Assembly: GCF_010378095.1 (NCBI RefSeq)
Contig: NZ_WNJL01000050.1
Location: 1 to 64,000 of the forward strand
Source of the DNA: Acidithiobacillus ferrianus
GTDB taxonomy: Bacteria; Pseudomonadota; Gammaproteobacteria; Acidithiobacillales; Acidithiobacillaceae
Direction of reading: 5' to 3'
DNA length: 64,000 bases
The notes below the pieces were generated by a model. That model did not search any database, was not told where the DNA came from, and saw only the letters and a program-made list of their open reading frames with translations. Shown in pieces: positions 36,736-46,486 of this stretch (positions are counted from its first letter, which is position 1; the number at the start of each line of letters is the position of its first letter). The position numbers were made by a program, and so were the translations under genes.

Positions 36736-37893
36736 ATGACGCCAAACACCTCTACCAGCGAAAGCATTCTCGTGCGCGGCATCGGGATGGATACCCGCAA
36801 GGAAGCGGTTTTCCGCATGGCTTTCAAGATGTTCACCCGCCGCAGCTATCGCCTGCTGGATGCCGGGGACGAACGCCCTCCCACGCTGGCGATCGTCGAT
36901 ATAGACGGGCCCGAGGGGACCCTCCTCATCGAGCAATTCCAGCGAGAATATCCGGGGCGGCATATCCTTCTGACCAGTATCTCTCCGCTACCGGATAGCA
37001 TGTTCCCGGTCCTGCAAAAGCCGGTACGAATGGAGACCCTATTCCCCGCCTTGGACCTGCTCCTGAGCAAAAGCCCCCCTTCCCCGATGGAGAGACCGTC
37101 AGAGAAAAGCGGCGCGACGGTAACACCGATTCGTCCCCAGATGGAGGTGCCCGCGCCATCCACGCCGAGTATGTCGACCACCGCGTCCGCGAGTCCCACG
37201 GCAGCCGCGCCACCGCTTTCGCCACGACCGGTCCCCGCGTTGCGGCCCGAGGAAATACGCCGGTTTGACGCGCAGACGGGGCTCCTTGGACAGTTGCAGA
37301 TCATCCGGCGTGACCAAGCTGCGGCCGTCATCGTCGAAGATCAGCATCGGATCGTCTTGCGCATAGATCCGGTGGTGGACCAGGTTGTCCTGCTCACGGA
37401 CGACGAACACCTTCGGTCATTGGTCCGCGATCCACAGGCGCGGCTGCAGATGCGTGCGCCCAGTAACCATGACATTCCCGCCAATACACCGACACGGCAT
37501 CTCACCCTTCAATCCCTGCTCTGGCAGGTCGCCGCGTGGAGCGCGGACGGACGTCTCGGTCAACACCTGCAGATGAACGCTCCGGTTCAACTGAAGCAGT
37601 GGCCGAACCTGACGCGGCTCGTCATGCTGCCGGACGCGCTACGCTTGGCAGCCTTTCTTGCCCGTTCTCCGGCCTCTCCCGCGCTCACCATCAAGGTGTT
37701 ACGCGTGGCGCCCGCGGATCTCTTCAATTTTCTCGCCGCGGCGGACAGTCTGGGGCTCCTACGCTATGACACCGCGGAAAAAAGCGAAAACAGCATCCTA
37801 ACGACGGCACACAGCGCGCCAGCACAGGCAGAAATACCATCGGCCAAGAGAAACTTCCTCGGCCGCATCCTCGCGCGTATCGCAGGACTATAA
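36736..37893 (+). CDS. Receiver-like protein of the GTPase/Roadblock module, unknown function
   Basis: A 385-residue cytoplasmic protein. Residues ~8-115 resemble a degenerate response-regulator receiver (LAIVDIDGPEG, LTSISPLPD, VLQKPVRMETLFPALDLLL, with the K-P pair of receivers), but the acidic pocket looks incomplete. A proline/serine-rich linker (~120-175) follows, then a domain of unknown type (~180-385). ATG 36736 follows AGGA by seven bases; a TTG at 36730 is less likely. It lies nine bases after the FimV-like gene. Its role may be to link signals to the GTPase downstream (inference). Confidence 0.5.
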   Translation: MTPNTSTSESILVRGIGMDTRKEAVFRMAFKMFTRRSYRLLDAGDERPPTLAIVDIDGPEGTLLIEQFQREYPGRHILLTSISPLPDSMFPVLQKPVRMETLFPALDLLLSKSPPSPMERPSEKSGATVTPIRPQMEVPAPSTPSMSTTASASPTAAAPPLSPRPVPALRPEEIRRFDAQTGLLGQLQIIRRDQAAAVIVEDQHRIVLRIDPVVDQVVLLTDDEHLRSLVRDPQARLQMRAPSNHDIPANTPTRHLTLQSLLWQVAAWSADGRLGQHLQMNAPVQLKQWPNLTRLVMLPDALRLAAFLARSPASPALTIKVLRVAPADLFNFLAAADSLGLLRYDTAEKSENSILTTAHSAPAQAEIPSAKRNFLGRILARIAGL

Positions 37894-37946
37894 ATGCGGA
37901 TATAAGGACCGCCGAGGGAACCACCCCATTGTGAAGGAGCCCCGTT

Positions 37947-38513
37947 GTGAGAGAAGACAATAAAATCATCTTTACCGGTCCTGTTGGGGCCGGCAAAACA
38001 ACCGCCATTTCCGTGTTGTCCGATGTCCCTATCATCTCCACCGATGCCCAGGCCTCGGACATGACGCTGAACCGCAAGGGACACACGACAGTGGCAATGG
38101 ATTATGGCGTGCTCAAGCTGGATGAGCGCACCAAGATTCACCTGTATGGCACACCGGGCCAGGAGCGTTTCGACTTTATGTGGGACATCCTCACCACCGG
38201 CGGTCTCGGCCTTATTCTGATGTTAGATAATACCAGGCCCAACCCCAAGAAGGACCTGCACTTTTTCTTGCACGCCTTCAAGGATTTCATCGTGGAGGTT
38301 CCGGTGGTCATCGGTATTTCCAAGACGGATGTCAAAACACGGCCGCAGCCCGAAGACTACGTGAACATGCTCCCGGAGGTGACCACGGATCTGCGGATGC
38401 TCAATCCCATTCCACCTATTTTCGAAGTGGATGGTCGCCGCAAGGACGACGTCAAAAACCTGGTCATGGCACTCCTTTACTCCATCGATCCAGGCCTCGG
38501 GGATCAGCCATGA
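37947..38513 (+). CDS. Small Ras-like GTPase (MglA-related)
   Basis: A 188-residue single-domain GTPase. G1 is GPVGAGKTT (11-19), G3 is GTPGQERF (68-75), and G4 is SKTD (125-128) in place of NKxD. The DxxG of switch II is therefore Y-G-T-P-G, as in the bacterial MglA-like and COG2229 GTPases that work with Roadblock proteins. It has no membrane segment. GTG start with AAGGAG seven bases upstream. The next gene overlaps by four bases (ATGA), and a Roadblock/LC7 protein, the usual GTPase-activating partner, follows. Confidence 0.85.
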   Translation: MREDNKIIFTGPVGAGKTTAISVLSDVPIISTDAQASDMTLNRKGHTTVAMDYGVLKLDERTKIHLYGTPGQERFDFMWDILTTGGLGLILMLDNTRPNPKKDLHFFLHAFKDFIVEVPVVIGISKTDVKTRPQPEDYVNMLPEVTTDLRMLNPIPPIFEVDGRRKDDVKNLVMALLYSIDPGLGDQP

Positions 38514-39148
38514 GCATTGAATTGGTTGCCACGGGTGGCGATGTATATGCCGAGATCACGCCGGCAGGCGCCTACTATGCCACCTCTAGCCCCGATCAGG
38601 AGGGTAATCGTGTCACTCTTTTGCAGGTCTTGCGGGAAGGAAGTCTAGCGCCCTTCCGCCTCGAGGCCGCACAGCGCTGGACTCAGGCCAGGAACGCGGA
38701 GGAAGCCTTGCGCAGCCTCTTTCGCCTGCAAAGACTGGGGCTGCTGCGTGGCACGGTCCATCCGCGCGCGCGGACCAGTGAGCGCTTGGAAGACATCTTG
38801 CCGCCCGTCCTCGCGCAACTGTCAGACACCCAAAAAACGCTCCTGGCCGACGAAGACGGTTTTTATCTGGCGGCAGCGGGCTTCACACATGAAGCGGCGG
38901 AAGAACTGGCCGGGCTTTCCGCAGATCTGCTCTCTCTGCAGTCCCGGCACGGCCGTCTGTTGAAAAACAATCTGCATGTAAATACAGAGAGTTGGGCACT
39001 TGTAGACCCTGCCGGGCGTTCGGAATTGGGTTTCTGGCCTCTCTTCATTGGCCAGCACCGCTTCATGCTCGTTATCAACGGGACACCACGGCTACAGGAT
39101 CAATCTTTCGTCATACTGGCACAAGTCTTAGATGACCGCTATCGCTAA
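38510..39148 (+). CDS. Unknown protein coupled to the Ras-like GTPase
   Basis: A 212-residue cytoplasmic protein with no family I recognise. The N-terminal ~85 residues look like a small alpha/beta, winged-helix-like domain (LLQVLREGSLAPFRLEAAQRW...SLFRLQRLGLLRG). The C-terminal half (ILPPVLAQLSDTQKTLLADEDGFYLAAAGFTHEAAEELAGLSADL) has the pattern of a Roadblock/LC7 fold: a strand with DEDGF, then an alanine-rich helix. If so, the module contains two Roadblock proteins, allowing a heterodimer on the GTPase (inference). The ATGA overlap with the GTPase gene indicates coupled translation. Confidence 0.55.
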   Translation: MSIELVATGGDVYAEITPAGAYYATSSPDQEGNRVTLLQVLREGSLAPFRLEAAQRWTQARNAEEALRSLFRLQRLGLLRGTVHPRARTSERLEDILPPVLAQLSDTQKTLLADEDGFYLAAAGFTHEAAEELAGLSADLLSLQSRHGRLLKNNLHVNTESWALVDPAGRSELGFWPLFIGQHRFMLVINGTPRLQDQSFVILAQVLDDRYR

Positions 39149-39200
39149 CCCGCAAACCCATATCCACTCGTCCCCCGTACCGAATTGTTAGGAGAACAAA

Positions 39201-39563
39201 ATGCGTGAAGAAATGCTCAAATCCATTCTCAGCGATCTGAACGGATCCTCTGCAGATATCGAGGCATCGGCGGTGATTTCTACCGACGGCTTGACCATCG
39301 CCTCCCTGCTTTCTTCGACCATGGACGAGGACCGAGTCGGTGCCATGGCGGCCGCCATGCTCTCCCTGGGGGACCGCACGGCGATCGAACTGGCGCGCGG
39401 CGAATTGGAACAGGTCATGATCAAAGGCGATAATGGCTATGTTCTGCTGATTCACGCGGGTCATGATGCCGTGCTGACAGTCATCGCGCGCAAGGAAGCG
39501 AAGCTCGGGTTGGTCTTTTTGGACGCCAAGCGGGCCGCCTCGGGCATTGCCGAACTCCTTTGA
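39201..39563 (+). CDS. Roadblock/LC7 domain protein (MglB-like)
   Basis: A 120-residue single-domain protein of the Roadblock/LC7 superfamily: IEASAVISTDGLTIASLL (strand-turn-strand), the MAAAMLSLGDRTAIELARGELEQVMI helix and strand, and a C-terminal helix. MglB-type members act as GTPase-activating dimers for MglA-like GTPases such as the one encoded 0.7 kb upstream. ATG 39201 has AGGAG seven bases before it. It closes the four- or five-gene module. Confidence 0.85.
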   Translation: MREEMLKSILSDLNGSSADIEASAVISTDGLTIASLLSSTMDEDRVGAMAAAMLSLGDRTAIELARGELEQVMIKGDNGYVLLIHAGHDAVLTVIARKEAKLGLVFLDAKRAASGIAELL

Positions 39564-39648
39564 TGGCGGGGGGGATACGACCAGTCACGCCCTTCACAGG
39601 ATCAGCCGCATTGCGCCATAATGCGCGAAACCTTTGCTAGAGATGCGT

Positions 39649-40533
39649 ATGACTTTTCAGGAAATCATCCAGCGGCTGCAAGGCTTCTGGGCCGACCGGG
39701 GTTGCGTCCTCCTCCAACCCATGGATATGCCGGTAGGCGCCGGCACGTTCCACCCGGCCACCTTTTTGCGGGCCATTGGCCCCGAGCCTTGGCGGGCGGC
39801 CTACGTGCAGCCTTCACGCCGCCCCACCGACGGGCGTTACGGGGATAACCCCAACCGCCTCCAGCACTACTATCAGTTTCAGGCGGTCCTCAAACCCAAT
39901 CCGGAGAATCTCCAGGAGATCTATCTGGAATCGCTGGCGGTATTGGGGATTGACGCCCGGATACAAGACATCCGTTTTGTCGAAGACGACTGGGAGTCGC
40001 CCACCCTGGGGGCCTGGGGCCTAGGCTGGGAAGTCTGGCTCAACGGCATGGAAGTGACCCAGTTCACCTATTTCCAGCAAGTGGGCGGCCTGGACTGCCA
40101 CCCCGTCATGGGTGAAGTCACCTATGGCTTGGAGCGGCTGGCCATGTACCTGCAAGGGGTAGAAAGCGTTTATGACCTGGTGTGGACGTCTGGCGTACTT
40201 TACGGGGACGTATTCCATCAAAACGAGGTGGAGCAATCGCGCTATAATTTCGAACTGGCCCCCGTAGAGGATCTTTTCCAGCGCTTCGATCAGGCGGAGA
40301 AAGATTGCCGTGCGCTGCTCAGCGCGCAACTCCCGTTACCCGCCTATGAGCGTGTTCTGGACTGCTCTCACACTTTCAATCTGCTGGACGCCCGCCGTGC
40401 CATCGGCGTCAATGAGCGTGCGCGCTTCATTGGCCGCGTCCGCAATCTCGCCCGCGGCGTTGCCGAGCACTATGCCGAGGCACGTGCCACCCTCGGCCAT
40501 CCTTTACTGCGGAGTCAAGATGTCAGCGCCTGA
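39649..40533 (+). CDS. glyQ: Glycyl-tRNA synthetase alpha subunit
   Basis: A 294-residue catalytic subunit of the heterotetrameric bacterial GlyRS. Family blocks: [59 protein letters not shown], and [29 protein letters not shown]. It aminoacylates tRNA-Gly with the beta subunit. ATG 39649 is the usual start; ATG 39643 two codons upstream is possible. It overlaps glyS by 14 bases. Confidence 0.97.
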   Translation: MTFQEIIQRLQGFWADRGCVLLQPMDMPVGAGTFHPATFLRAIGPEPWRAAYVQPSRRPTDGRYGDNPNRLQHYYQFQAVLKPNPENLQEIYLESLAVLGIDARIQDIRFVEDDWESPTLGAWGLGWEVWLNGMEVTQFTYFQQVGGLDCHPVMGEVTYGLERLAMYLQGVESVYDLVWTSGVLYGDVFHQNEVEQSRYNFELAPVEDLFQRFDQAEKDCRALLSAQLPLPAYERVLDCSHTFNLLDARRAIGVNERARFIGRVRNLARGVAEHYAEARATLGHPLLRSQDVSA

Positions 40534-42598
40534 GGATCTCCTCCTGGAACTGGGCTGTGAAGAACTGCCGGCACGGGAACAAATGCCTTTGCGGGACGCT
40601 GCGGCAGAGGGCATTGCCCGTCTGTTGGAGGAGGCTGGACTACAATACGGCAGCATCCACAGCTACGTCACGCCACGACGGCTCGCCCTCTGGATCAGGG
40701 ACGTATCCCGACAGAGTCTGCCACAGGAAACCCTGCGGCGTGGTCCACCCATGGCGCGGGCCCGTGATGCTCAAGGCAAGCCTACTGCGGCGGCAGAGGG
40801 CTTCGCGCGCTCCTGCGGAATCCGCTTCGACGACCTGCTCACCCTGGAGACGGACAAAGGCCCGATCCTCGCCTGGCGGGAAGTCGGCGCGACCCAAGAC
40901 AGTCATGGCCTATTGCCCGAAATCGCTAGCAAATTAGTAGCCGGTCTGCCCTTGCGCAAGCGTATGCGCTGGGGGACGCGTTCCGACCATTTCCTGCGTC
41001 CGGTACGCTGGCTACTGTTGCGCCAAGGCCGGCAAGTGCTGGACTGGAACTTGTTTGGCTTGTGTAGTGGTGGAGAGAGCTTCGGGCACCGCGTCCACCA
41101 CCCTCAGGCTGTCCACATCGCCACCCCCGCCGATTATGCCGCGTCTCTGCACCAGGCACAGGTGATGGTGGATTTTGCGGAGCGTCGCACCCACATCGAT
41201 CGCAAAATAGCCGCTTTGGCCGAGGAGATGGCGGTCATGCCCATCCTGCCCGCGTCTCTGCTGGACGAAATCACCGGACTCAACGAATGGCCCGTTGTCC
41301 TCGGCGGCAGTTTTGCCGAAGACTATCTGCGAGTGCCAGAAGAAGCCCTGATCACCGTCATGATGCAACACCAGCGCTATGTGCCTCTGCGTGATGGACA
41401 CCACCGTCTGGCCCCCCATTACCTGTTCGTGGCCAACCTGCATAGCCAGAATGCCCAGATGGTCATCAGCGGCAACAACCGGGTGCTGCGTGCCCGCCTG
41501 GCCGATGCCGCCTTCTTTTGGGATCAAGACCGCCAGGTATCGCTGCGCACTCGGCGGGAAGCACTCGCCGGGGTTCTGTTTCAGGATGGACTGGGGAGCC
41601 TTCTCGACAAAACCCTGCGTTTGCGGACCCTCGTCACGACATTCGCCCCGCTTTTCGCGGTGGACGCGGCCATCATGGCTCGCGCCGCTGAACTCTGCAA
41701 AAGCGATCTTCTCAGTGGTCTCGTGGGCGAATTCCCCGAACTGCAGGGCGTCATGGGCGGGCACTACGCGGAACACGACGGCGAACAGGCTCAGGTGGCC
41801 ACAGCCATCGCCCAGCACTATCTGCCCGCCGGTCGCGATGACACCATCCCCGCGGACCCGCACGGACAATGTCTGGCCGTAGCCGATAAACTGGATACCC
41901 TCTGCGGTTTTTTCGCGATCGGAAAAATTCCGACGGGCGATCGAGATCCCTTCGCCTTGCGCCGCGCCGCCCTGGGCGTGCTGCGAATTGTTCTGGATGG
42001 TCAGATACCCTTGAATCTTGACGCGGCGATTCGCAGCACACTTGCCGCTTACCGCCCCGCCGTTGCCCATAGCGAAACGCGAACCGCTGTACTGGATTTC
42101 TTTCAGGATCGGATGCGCGTCTATTTCCGGGAGGAAGGCTTCCGCCCTGACCAGATCACCGCCGTGCTCAGTCGCCAGCCTTATGAGCCCCTGGACGCGC
42201 GCCAGCGTCTTGAAGCCCTCGCCCGCTTCCAGGCCGGACATGCGGCGGCTGAGGCCTTGGCGGCGCTGATCAAACGGGTGAACAATCTATTGCGGAAGGA
42301 AACCCGCTCCAGTGACTGTCCGGTGGATCCGGGACACTTCACCGATCCGGCGGAAACCGCGCTCTGGGAGCACTGGCAAGCTCTGGAGCAGCCCGTTCGA
42401 GCACAACTCGCGGAGCGACGCTACGCCGCCACCCTCGATCTGCTTGCCGGTCTGCGGCCCGTGGTCGATCAGCTTTTTGACGCAGTGATGGTCCTGGATG
42501 AAAATCCCGTACTGCGTCAAAACCGGCTTGCGCTACTCGCCCAAATCCAAGAAGCGTTCCTGCATATTGCGGATTTTTCGCTGTTACAGGGAAACTGA
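40520..42598 (+). CDS. glyS: Glycyl-tRNA synthetase beta subunit
   Basis: A 692-residue beta subunit that binds tRNA. The beginning [15 protein letters not shown] and the internal RFLRP-like block ([15 protein letters not shown]), [25 protein letters not shown] and the C-terminal DALR-like helical region are typical. The frame is open from 40310, but ATG 40520 has GGAG five bases upstream and gives the family N-terminus. Length is as expected (~690). Confidence 0.97.
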   Translation: MSAPEDLLLELGCEELPAREQMPLRDAAAEGIARLLEEAGLQYGSIHSYVTPRRLALWIRDVSRQSLPQETLRRGPPMARARDAQGKPTAAAEGFARSCGIRFDDLLTLETDKGPILAWREVGATQDSHGLLPEIASKLVAGLPLRKRMRWGTRSDHFLRPVRWLLLRQGRQVLDWNLFGLCSGGESFGHRVHHPQAVHIATPADYAASLHQAQVMVDFAERRTHIDRKIAALAEEMAVMPILPASLLDEITGLNEWPVVLGGSFAEDYLRVPEEALITVMMQHQRYVPLRDGHHRLAPHYLFVANLHSQNAQMVISGNNRVLRARLADAAFFWDQDRQVSLRTRREALAGVLFQDGLGSLLDKTLRLRTLVTTFAPLFAVDAAIMARAAELCKSDLLSGLVGEFPELQGVMGGHYAEHDGEQAQVATAIAQHYLPAGRDDTIPADPHGQCLAVADKLDTLCGFFAIGKIPTGDRDPFALRRAALGVLRIVLDGQIPLNLDAAIRSTLAAYRPAVAHSETRTAVLDFFQDRMRVYFREEGFRPDQITAVLSRQPYEPLDARQRLEALARFQAGHAAAEALAALIKRVNNLLRKETRSSDCPVDPGHFTDPAETALWEHWQALEQPVRAQLAERRYAATLDLLAGLRPVVDQLFDAVMVLDENPVLRQNRLALLAQIQEAFLHIADFSLLQGN

Positions 42599-42599
42599 C

Positions 42600-43139
42600 A
42601 TGGGGCAATTGGTCATTCTGGATCGTGACGGCGTGATCAACGAGGACAGTAACGCCTACATTAAATCCCCCGCCGAGTGGCGTCCCATTCCCGGCAGCCT
42701 GGAGGCCATCGCGCGACTCAATCGCGTGGGTTATCAGGTGGTGATAGCCACCAACCAATCGGGTGTAGGGCGCGGACTTTTCGATATTCGCACCCTGACC
42801 GCCATCCATCTGCGCATGCGTCAGGAGCTCGCGGCGGTAGGTGGCCGGGTGGAGGCCATTTTCTTCTGTCCCCACACACCGGAAGCAGACTGCGACTGCC
42901 GTAAACCGGCGCCTGGCCTGTTTCAGGAAATACAGGAACGTCTACAAGTCTCGTTGGAACAGGTTCCCGCCATCGGTGACAGCATGCGCGATCTGGTTGC
43001 GGCGCGCAACGCGGGTGCGCGACCCATGCTGGTGCTCACCGGTAAGGGACGAAGTGCGCGCCGGGAAGCGGAAGCGGCGGGTTACCCGGTCTTCGCCGAC
43101 CTCAGCGCGGCGGTGCACACCCTCCTCGGCGTCCCATGA
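42600..43139 (+). CDS. gmhB: D-glycero-beta-D-manno-heptose-1,7-bisphosphate 7-phosphatase
   Basis: A 179-residue HAD-superfamily phosphatase in ADP-heptose synthesis for lipopolysaccharide. The catalytic loop is LDRDGVINED (D8 nucleophile, D10 acid), then ATNQSGVGRGLF, the zinc-loop cysteines FFCPHTPEADCDCRKPAPG, and IGDSMRDLVAARNAG. All GmhB hallmarks are present. It starts one base after the glyS stop and its stop overlaps plsC (ATGA). Confidence 0.95.
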   Translation: MGQLVILDRDGVINEDSNAYIKSPAEWRPIPGSLEAIARLNRVGYQVVIATNQSGVGRGLFDIRTLTAIHLRMRQELAAVGGRVEAIFFCPHTPEADCDCRKPAPGLFQEIQERLQVSLEQVPAIGDSMRDLVAARNAGARPMLVLTGKGRSARREAEAAGYPVFADLSAAVHTLLGVP

Positions 43140-43864
43140 TACGCACCCTGCGCAGCAGCTTGTTCTACGTGGGTTTCACCGCCTGGACCCTGATCTGGGC
43201 CATTTTCGCCCTGCCCGTAGCTTTGCTGCCGTTGTCGGCACGGGTCTGGAACAGCCGTTTGTGGGCGCGGACTGGCGTCGGCTGGCTCCATTGGAGTTGT
43301 GGTCTGCGCTATCGGATTTCCGGCCTCGAAAATATCCCGGCCACGCCCTGTGTCGTCGTGGCCAATCATCAATCGGCGTTGGAAACCTTGTTGCTCTGGT
43401 GCATCTTCCCGCGGCTTTCCTACGTACTGAAGCAGGAACTCCTCCGCATCCCGATCATTGGCTGGGGCCTACGCCTGTCCTGGCCCATCGGTATCGACCG
43501 CGACGCCGGAAAACGCGCTTTGGTGCAGGTGATTGAAGAAGGCAAGCTTCGCCTGGCGGCGGGCTTCAACGTGGTGATCTTCCCGGAGGGCACCCGCCAC
43601 CCCTGCGGAGCGGTGGGCCCCTTCAGCAGCACCGCTGCCGGTTTGGCCATCCGCGCGCACGCGCCCCTGTTGCCCATTGCCGTCAATACCGGCTGTTTCT
43701 GGCCCCGCGCGGACTGGCGCAAACGGCCCGGTGTGGTCGAATTACGCATCGGACCCGTTCTGGCCGCCGAAGGCAAAGCCGCCGTTCTCAACCAGCAAGC
43801 CCAAAACTGGATCACGGCGGCGGTCGAGGAGATGGGAACGGAATCTCATCCAAAAGCGCCTTGA
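43136..43864 (+). CDS. plsC: 1-acyl-sn-glycerol-3-phosphate acyltransferase
   Basis: A 242-residue membrane-bound acyltransferase that makes phosphatidic acid. An N-terminal hydrophobic region (~10-34) precedes the acceptor-site motif NHQSALE (H78, E83 in place of the more common D), then the FPEGTR motif and the PLLPIAVNTG block. The H-x4-E variant is found in some family members. Its last 53 bases overlap the 3' end of the convergent RimK-like gene. Confidence 0.92.
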   Translation: MIRTLRSSLFYVGFTAWTLIWAIFALPVALLPLSARVWNSRLWARTGVGWLHWSCGLRYRISGLENIPATPCVVVANHQSALETLLLWCIFPRLSYVLKQELLRIPIIGWGLRLSWPIGIDRDAGKRALVQVIEEGKLRLAAGFNVVIFPEGTRHPCGAVGPFSSTAAGLAIRAHAPLLPIAVNTGCFWPRADWRKRPGVVELRIGPVLAAEGKAAVLNQQAQNWITAAVEEMGTESHPKAP

Positions 43865-44711
43865 CCAACCTGCCCGCAATATCCTGGCCCGTCACCCGCT
43901 CTATCCCTTCCAGGCTGGGCACCGGATTCACCTCCAGCACCAAAGGCGAATGATCCTTATCCAACATGATGTCCACCCCGGCAAAACCCAAACCCAGTGC
44001 GGCAACCGACCGGCGGGCGATGGCGGCCCACTCCTCCGGCAAATCCGGCAACGCCCTCGCCCGCCCTCCGCAGTGCAGATTGCTGCGGAAATCCTTGGTA
44101 GAAGCCTCCCGGCGCATGGCCGCGATCACCTCGCCGAACAGCACCAGTACCCGGAAATCCTGGCGTCCACCGAGAAAGCGCTGTGCCATCGCTTCATGTT
44201 GCAGATGCAGGAAGGTATCCAGCATCCCCCGTGCAACCATGGGTGTATCCGCAAGATGGACGCCCACCCCTTGAGAACCATGGAGCAGTTTGTGCACCAA
44301 GGGTGTGCCCAAGACCGATATCGCGAGATCGCGTTGTTCCATCTGCGTGAAGTAGGCCGTTTTCGGCACGGCGACACCCGCCGTGACCAGAGCCTGCAAA
44401 GAGGCGAACTTGTCGCGAGAGAGCTCCAGTGACTCCGCCGTATTGAGACAACGGCTTCCTGCCCCGGCGAAATAACGCAACAGCCGTGACCCCAGACGCG
44501 TGATCGGACCCCCCACCCGCGGAATCACCGCCGCGCAAGGCGCCACCAGAGCGGGTCCGTAGTACAGATGGGCCTGCATCTCATCCAGCAGGAGCAGGCA
44601 CCGCTCGGGCTGAATCAATACAGGTTCGGCCCCCACCGCGGCAACAGCGTCCAGCAACCGTCGGGTCGAATAGAGCCCGGCATGGCGTGAGAGGATCGCG
44701 ACACGCGGCAC
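43812..44711 (-). CDS. RimK-type ATP-grasp ligase
   Basis: A 299-residue ATP-grasp protein. Visible are SRDKFASLQALVTAGVAVPKTAYF, the P-loop-like HKLLHGSQGVGVHLAD, QDFRVLVLFGEVIAAMRREA, and the metal-binding end GVDIMLDKDHSPLVLEVNPVPSLEGIE. These match RimK/LysX-like ligases that add glutamate or other amino acids to proteins or cofactors such as tetrahydromethanopterin-like compounds. The true substrate is unknown. It overlaps plsC tail to tail by 53 bases. The small ORF upstream on the same strand ends 11 bases before its start. Confidence 0.82.
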   Translation of the reverse strand: MPRVAILSRHAGLYSTRRLLDAVAAVGAEPVLIQPERCLLLLDEMQAHLYYGPALVAPCAAVIPRVGGPITRLGSRLLRYFAGAGSRCLNTAESLELSRDKFASLQALVTAGVAVPKTAYFTQMEQRDLAISVLGTPLVHKLLHGSQGVGVHLADTPMVARGMLDTFLHLQHEAMAQRFLGGRQDFRVLVLFGEVIAAMRREASTKDFRSNLHCGGRARALPDLPEEWAAIARRSVAALGLGFAGVDIMLDKDHSPLVLEVNPVPSLEGIERVTGQDIAGRLVKALLDEIPFPSPRPPP

Positions 44712-44722
44712 GGTCCGAACGC

Positions 44723-44956
44723 TCAGAGCGGATACTCCCGACAGTTCAGCGGTGGTAATCCGCCGCGCGCGCTGGAGCGTTCAATAAATCCAGCCCGGCC
44801 CGGCGTCCCTGAAGAGTGATCCCGCGTGGCGGGGCGCCAGACGAGCTTGGGCAACCACCCTCTACCCCGCACAGCGGGTGCCAGATAGAATGCGCGGCGA
44901 CGCTCCAGAACACGCGCCAGTAACGGCACCACCCGTGTCAGATCCGATTGTCCCAT
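44723..44956 (-). CDS. Small basic protein of unknown function upstream of the RimK-like ligase
   Basis: A 77-residue arginine-rich protein (MGQSDLTRVVPLLARVLERRRAFYLAPAVRGRGW...). No family is recognised. The N-terminal helix is amphipathic and the second half is poorly ordered. ATG 44956 has AGGTG nearby; a GTG at 44962 is possible. Same strand and 11 bases from the ligase gene, so probably co-transcribed if real. Confidence 0.4.
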   Translation of the reverse strand: MGQSDLTRVVPLLARVLERRRAFYLAPAVRGRGWLPKLVWRPATRDHSSGTPGRAGFIERSSARGGLPPLNCREYPL

Positions 44957-45059
44957 GAGCACCTGGTTACTTTGATTTAAATTAGATGATAAACAAAACG
45001 GTCTTTCCCGTCGCCCCCACGCCGCGCCCTTCCCGGGCAGTAATCATGAAACCATTTGC

Positions 45060-45095
45060 TTGGCAACGGAATCATTGTAGACCATACTGGTCTAC
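45060..45095 (+). promoter_or_regulatory. Promoter with 8-bp-arm palindromic operator before shdrB1 copy B
   Basis: GTAGACCA-TAC-TGGTCTAC at 45077-45095 is a near-perfect palindrome. A possible -35 TTGGCA (45060-45065) and -10 CATACT (45083-45088), 17 bp apart, place the palindrome over the -10 and start region, where a repressor would act. An alternative -10, TACTAT at 45093-45098, lies just right. It is 60 bp upstream of shdrB1 copy B. ArsR-family repressors of shdr genes (sHdrR) are known in Hyphomicrobium; whether one acts here is inference. Confidence 0.5.
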
Positions 45096-45144
45096 TATAG
45101 GGAAAGGTAACAACGTTCACTCGCAACGAATGGCCTGGCGGCCA

Positions 45145-46486
45145 AGGAGACCATCATGAGCGACGACAGCAGTGCGCAAGGTGTAGCGGGTCATGGCGCT
45201 TTTTTTCAGGACACGCATCTTTCGGCGCCCGAGGCCGAGGCGGCGACGGCCTGGGTGCGCAGCCACGTTGACCGGCGCACGATAGACCTGGGGGAGCGGA
45301 TGGACGACGTTCGCGATCACCTGTGGGAATTGGAGAAGGAAGGCGAGGTCATCGTCCACCGCATCGCCCCCGAGCATCGCGCCGCGACGGTGCAGACCCT
45401 CTATGGCTGGGACAAGAAGATTCCCACCAACAACCTCTGGCATCACAAGAGTTGCGGGCAGTGTGGCAACATTCCCGGCTATCCCACCAGCCTCCTGTGG
45501 CTGATGAACAAGCTGGGCGTCGACTATCTCGACGAGACCGATCAGACCTCCTGCACCGCCTGGAACTACCACGGCTCCGGCATCGGCAATGTCGAATCCC
45601 TGGCCGCCGTCTTCCTGCGCAACTTTCATCAGGCCTACGTTTCCGGCAAGCAGCACGGTTTCGAGTATGGCCACTTCTTCCCCCTGGTGCACTGTGGCAC
45701 CTCCTTCGGCAACTACAAGGAGATCCGCAAGTACCTCGTCGAGTCCGCCGAATTGCGGGAGAAGGTCAAAAAGATTCTGGGCAAGCTGGGGCGCCTGGTC
45801 GACGGCAAGATCGTCATCCCCGAGGAAGTGGTGCATTACAGCGAATGGCTGCACGTCATGCGCCAGCGCATCGCCTCGGAACTGCAGACCATCGACGTGT
45901 CCAACATCCGGGTGGCGGTGCATCCGGCCTGTCATGTATACAAGATGGTGCCGGAGGACGCCGTCTATGATCCGGAGATCCTCGGCGGCAACCGGTTGGC
46001 CGTGACCACTTCGGTGGCCATGGCCCTGGGTGCGCAGGTCATCGACTACTCCACCTGGTACGACTGTTGCGGCTTTGGCTTTCGCCACATCATCTCCGAG
46101 CGCGAGTTCACCCGCAGTTTCACCATGAACCGCAAGATCAAGGTGGTGAGGGAAGAGGCCAACGCGGATGTGCTCGTGGGCCATGATACCGGCTGCATCA
46201 CCACCATGGACAAGAACCAGTGGATCGGCAAGGCCCATGACATGAACTACTCGGTTCCGGTCATTGCCGACGTGCAGTTCGCCGCCCTGGCCTGCGGCGC
46301 CGACCCCTTCAAGATCGCGCAACTGCAGTGGCACGCCTCCCCCTGCGAAGACCTCGTCGAGAAAATGGGCATCCGTTGGGACCAGGCCAAAGCCGACTTC
46401 CAGGAATACCTCAAACAGGTGGAACAGGGCAACGTGGAATACCTCTACAACCCTGAACTCGCCACCAACCAAAATGCCAACATGAA
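45145..46486 (+). repeat. 1,342-bp inverted repeat, copy B (carries shdrB1)
   Basis: Inverted duplicate of 11134-12475. It begins with the AGGAG ribosome binding site and ends in the codon stretch before the stop. No insertion-sequence ends, target duplications or att-like sites were seen at its borders. Confidence 0.95.
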
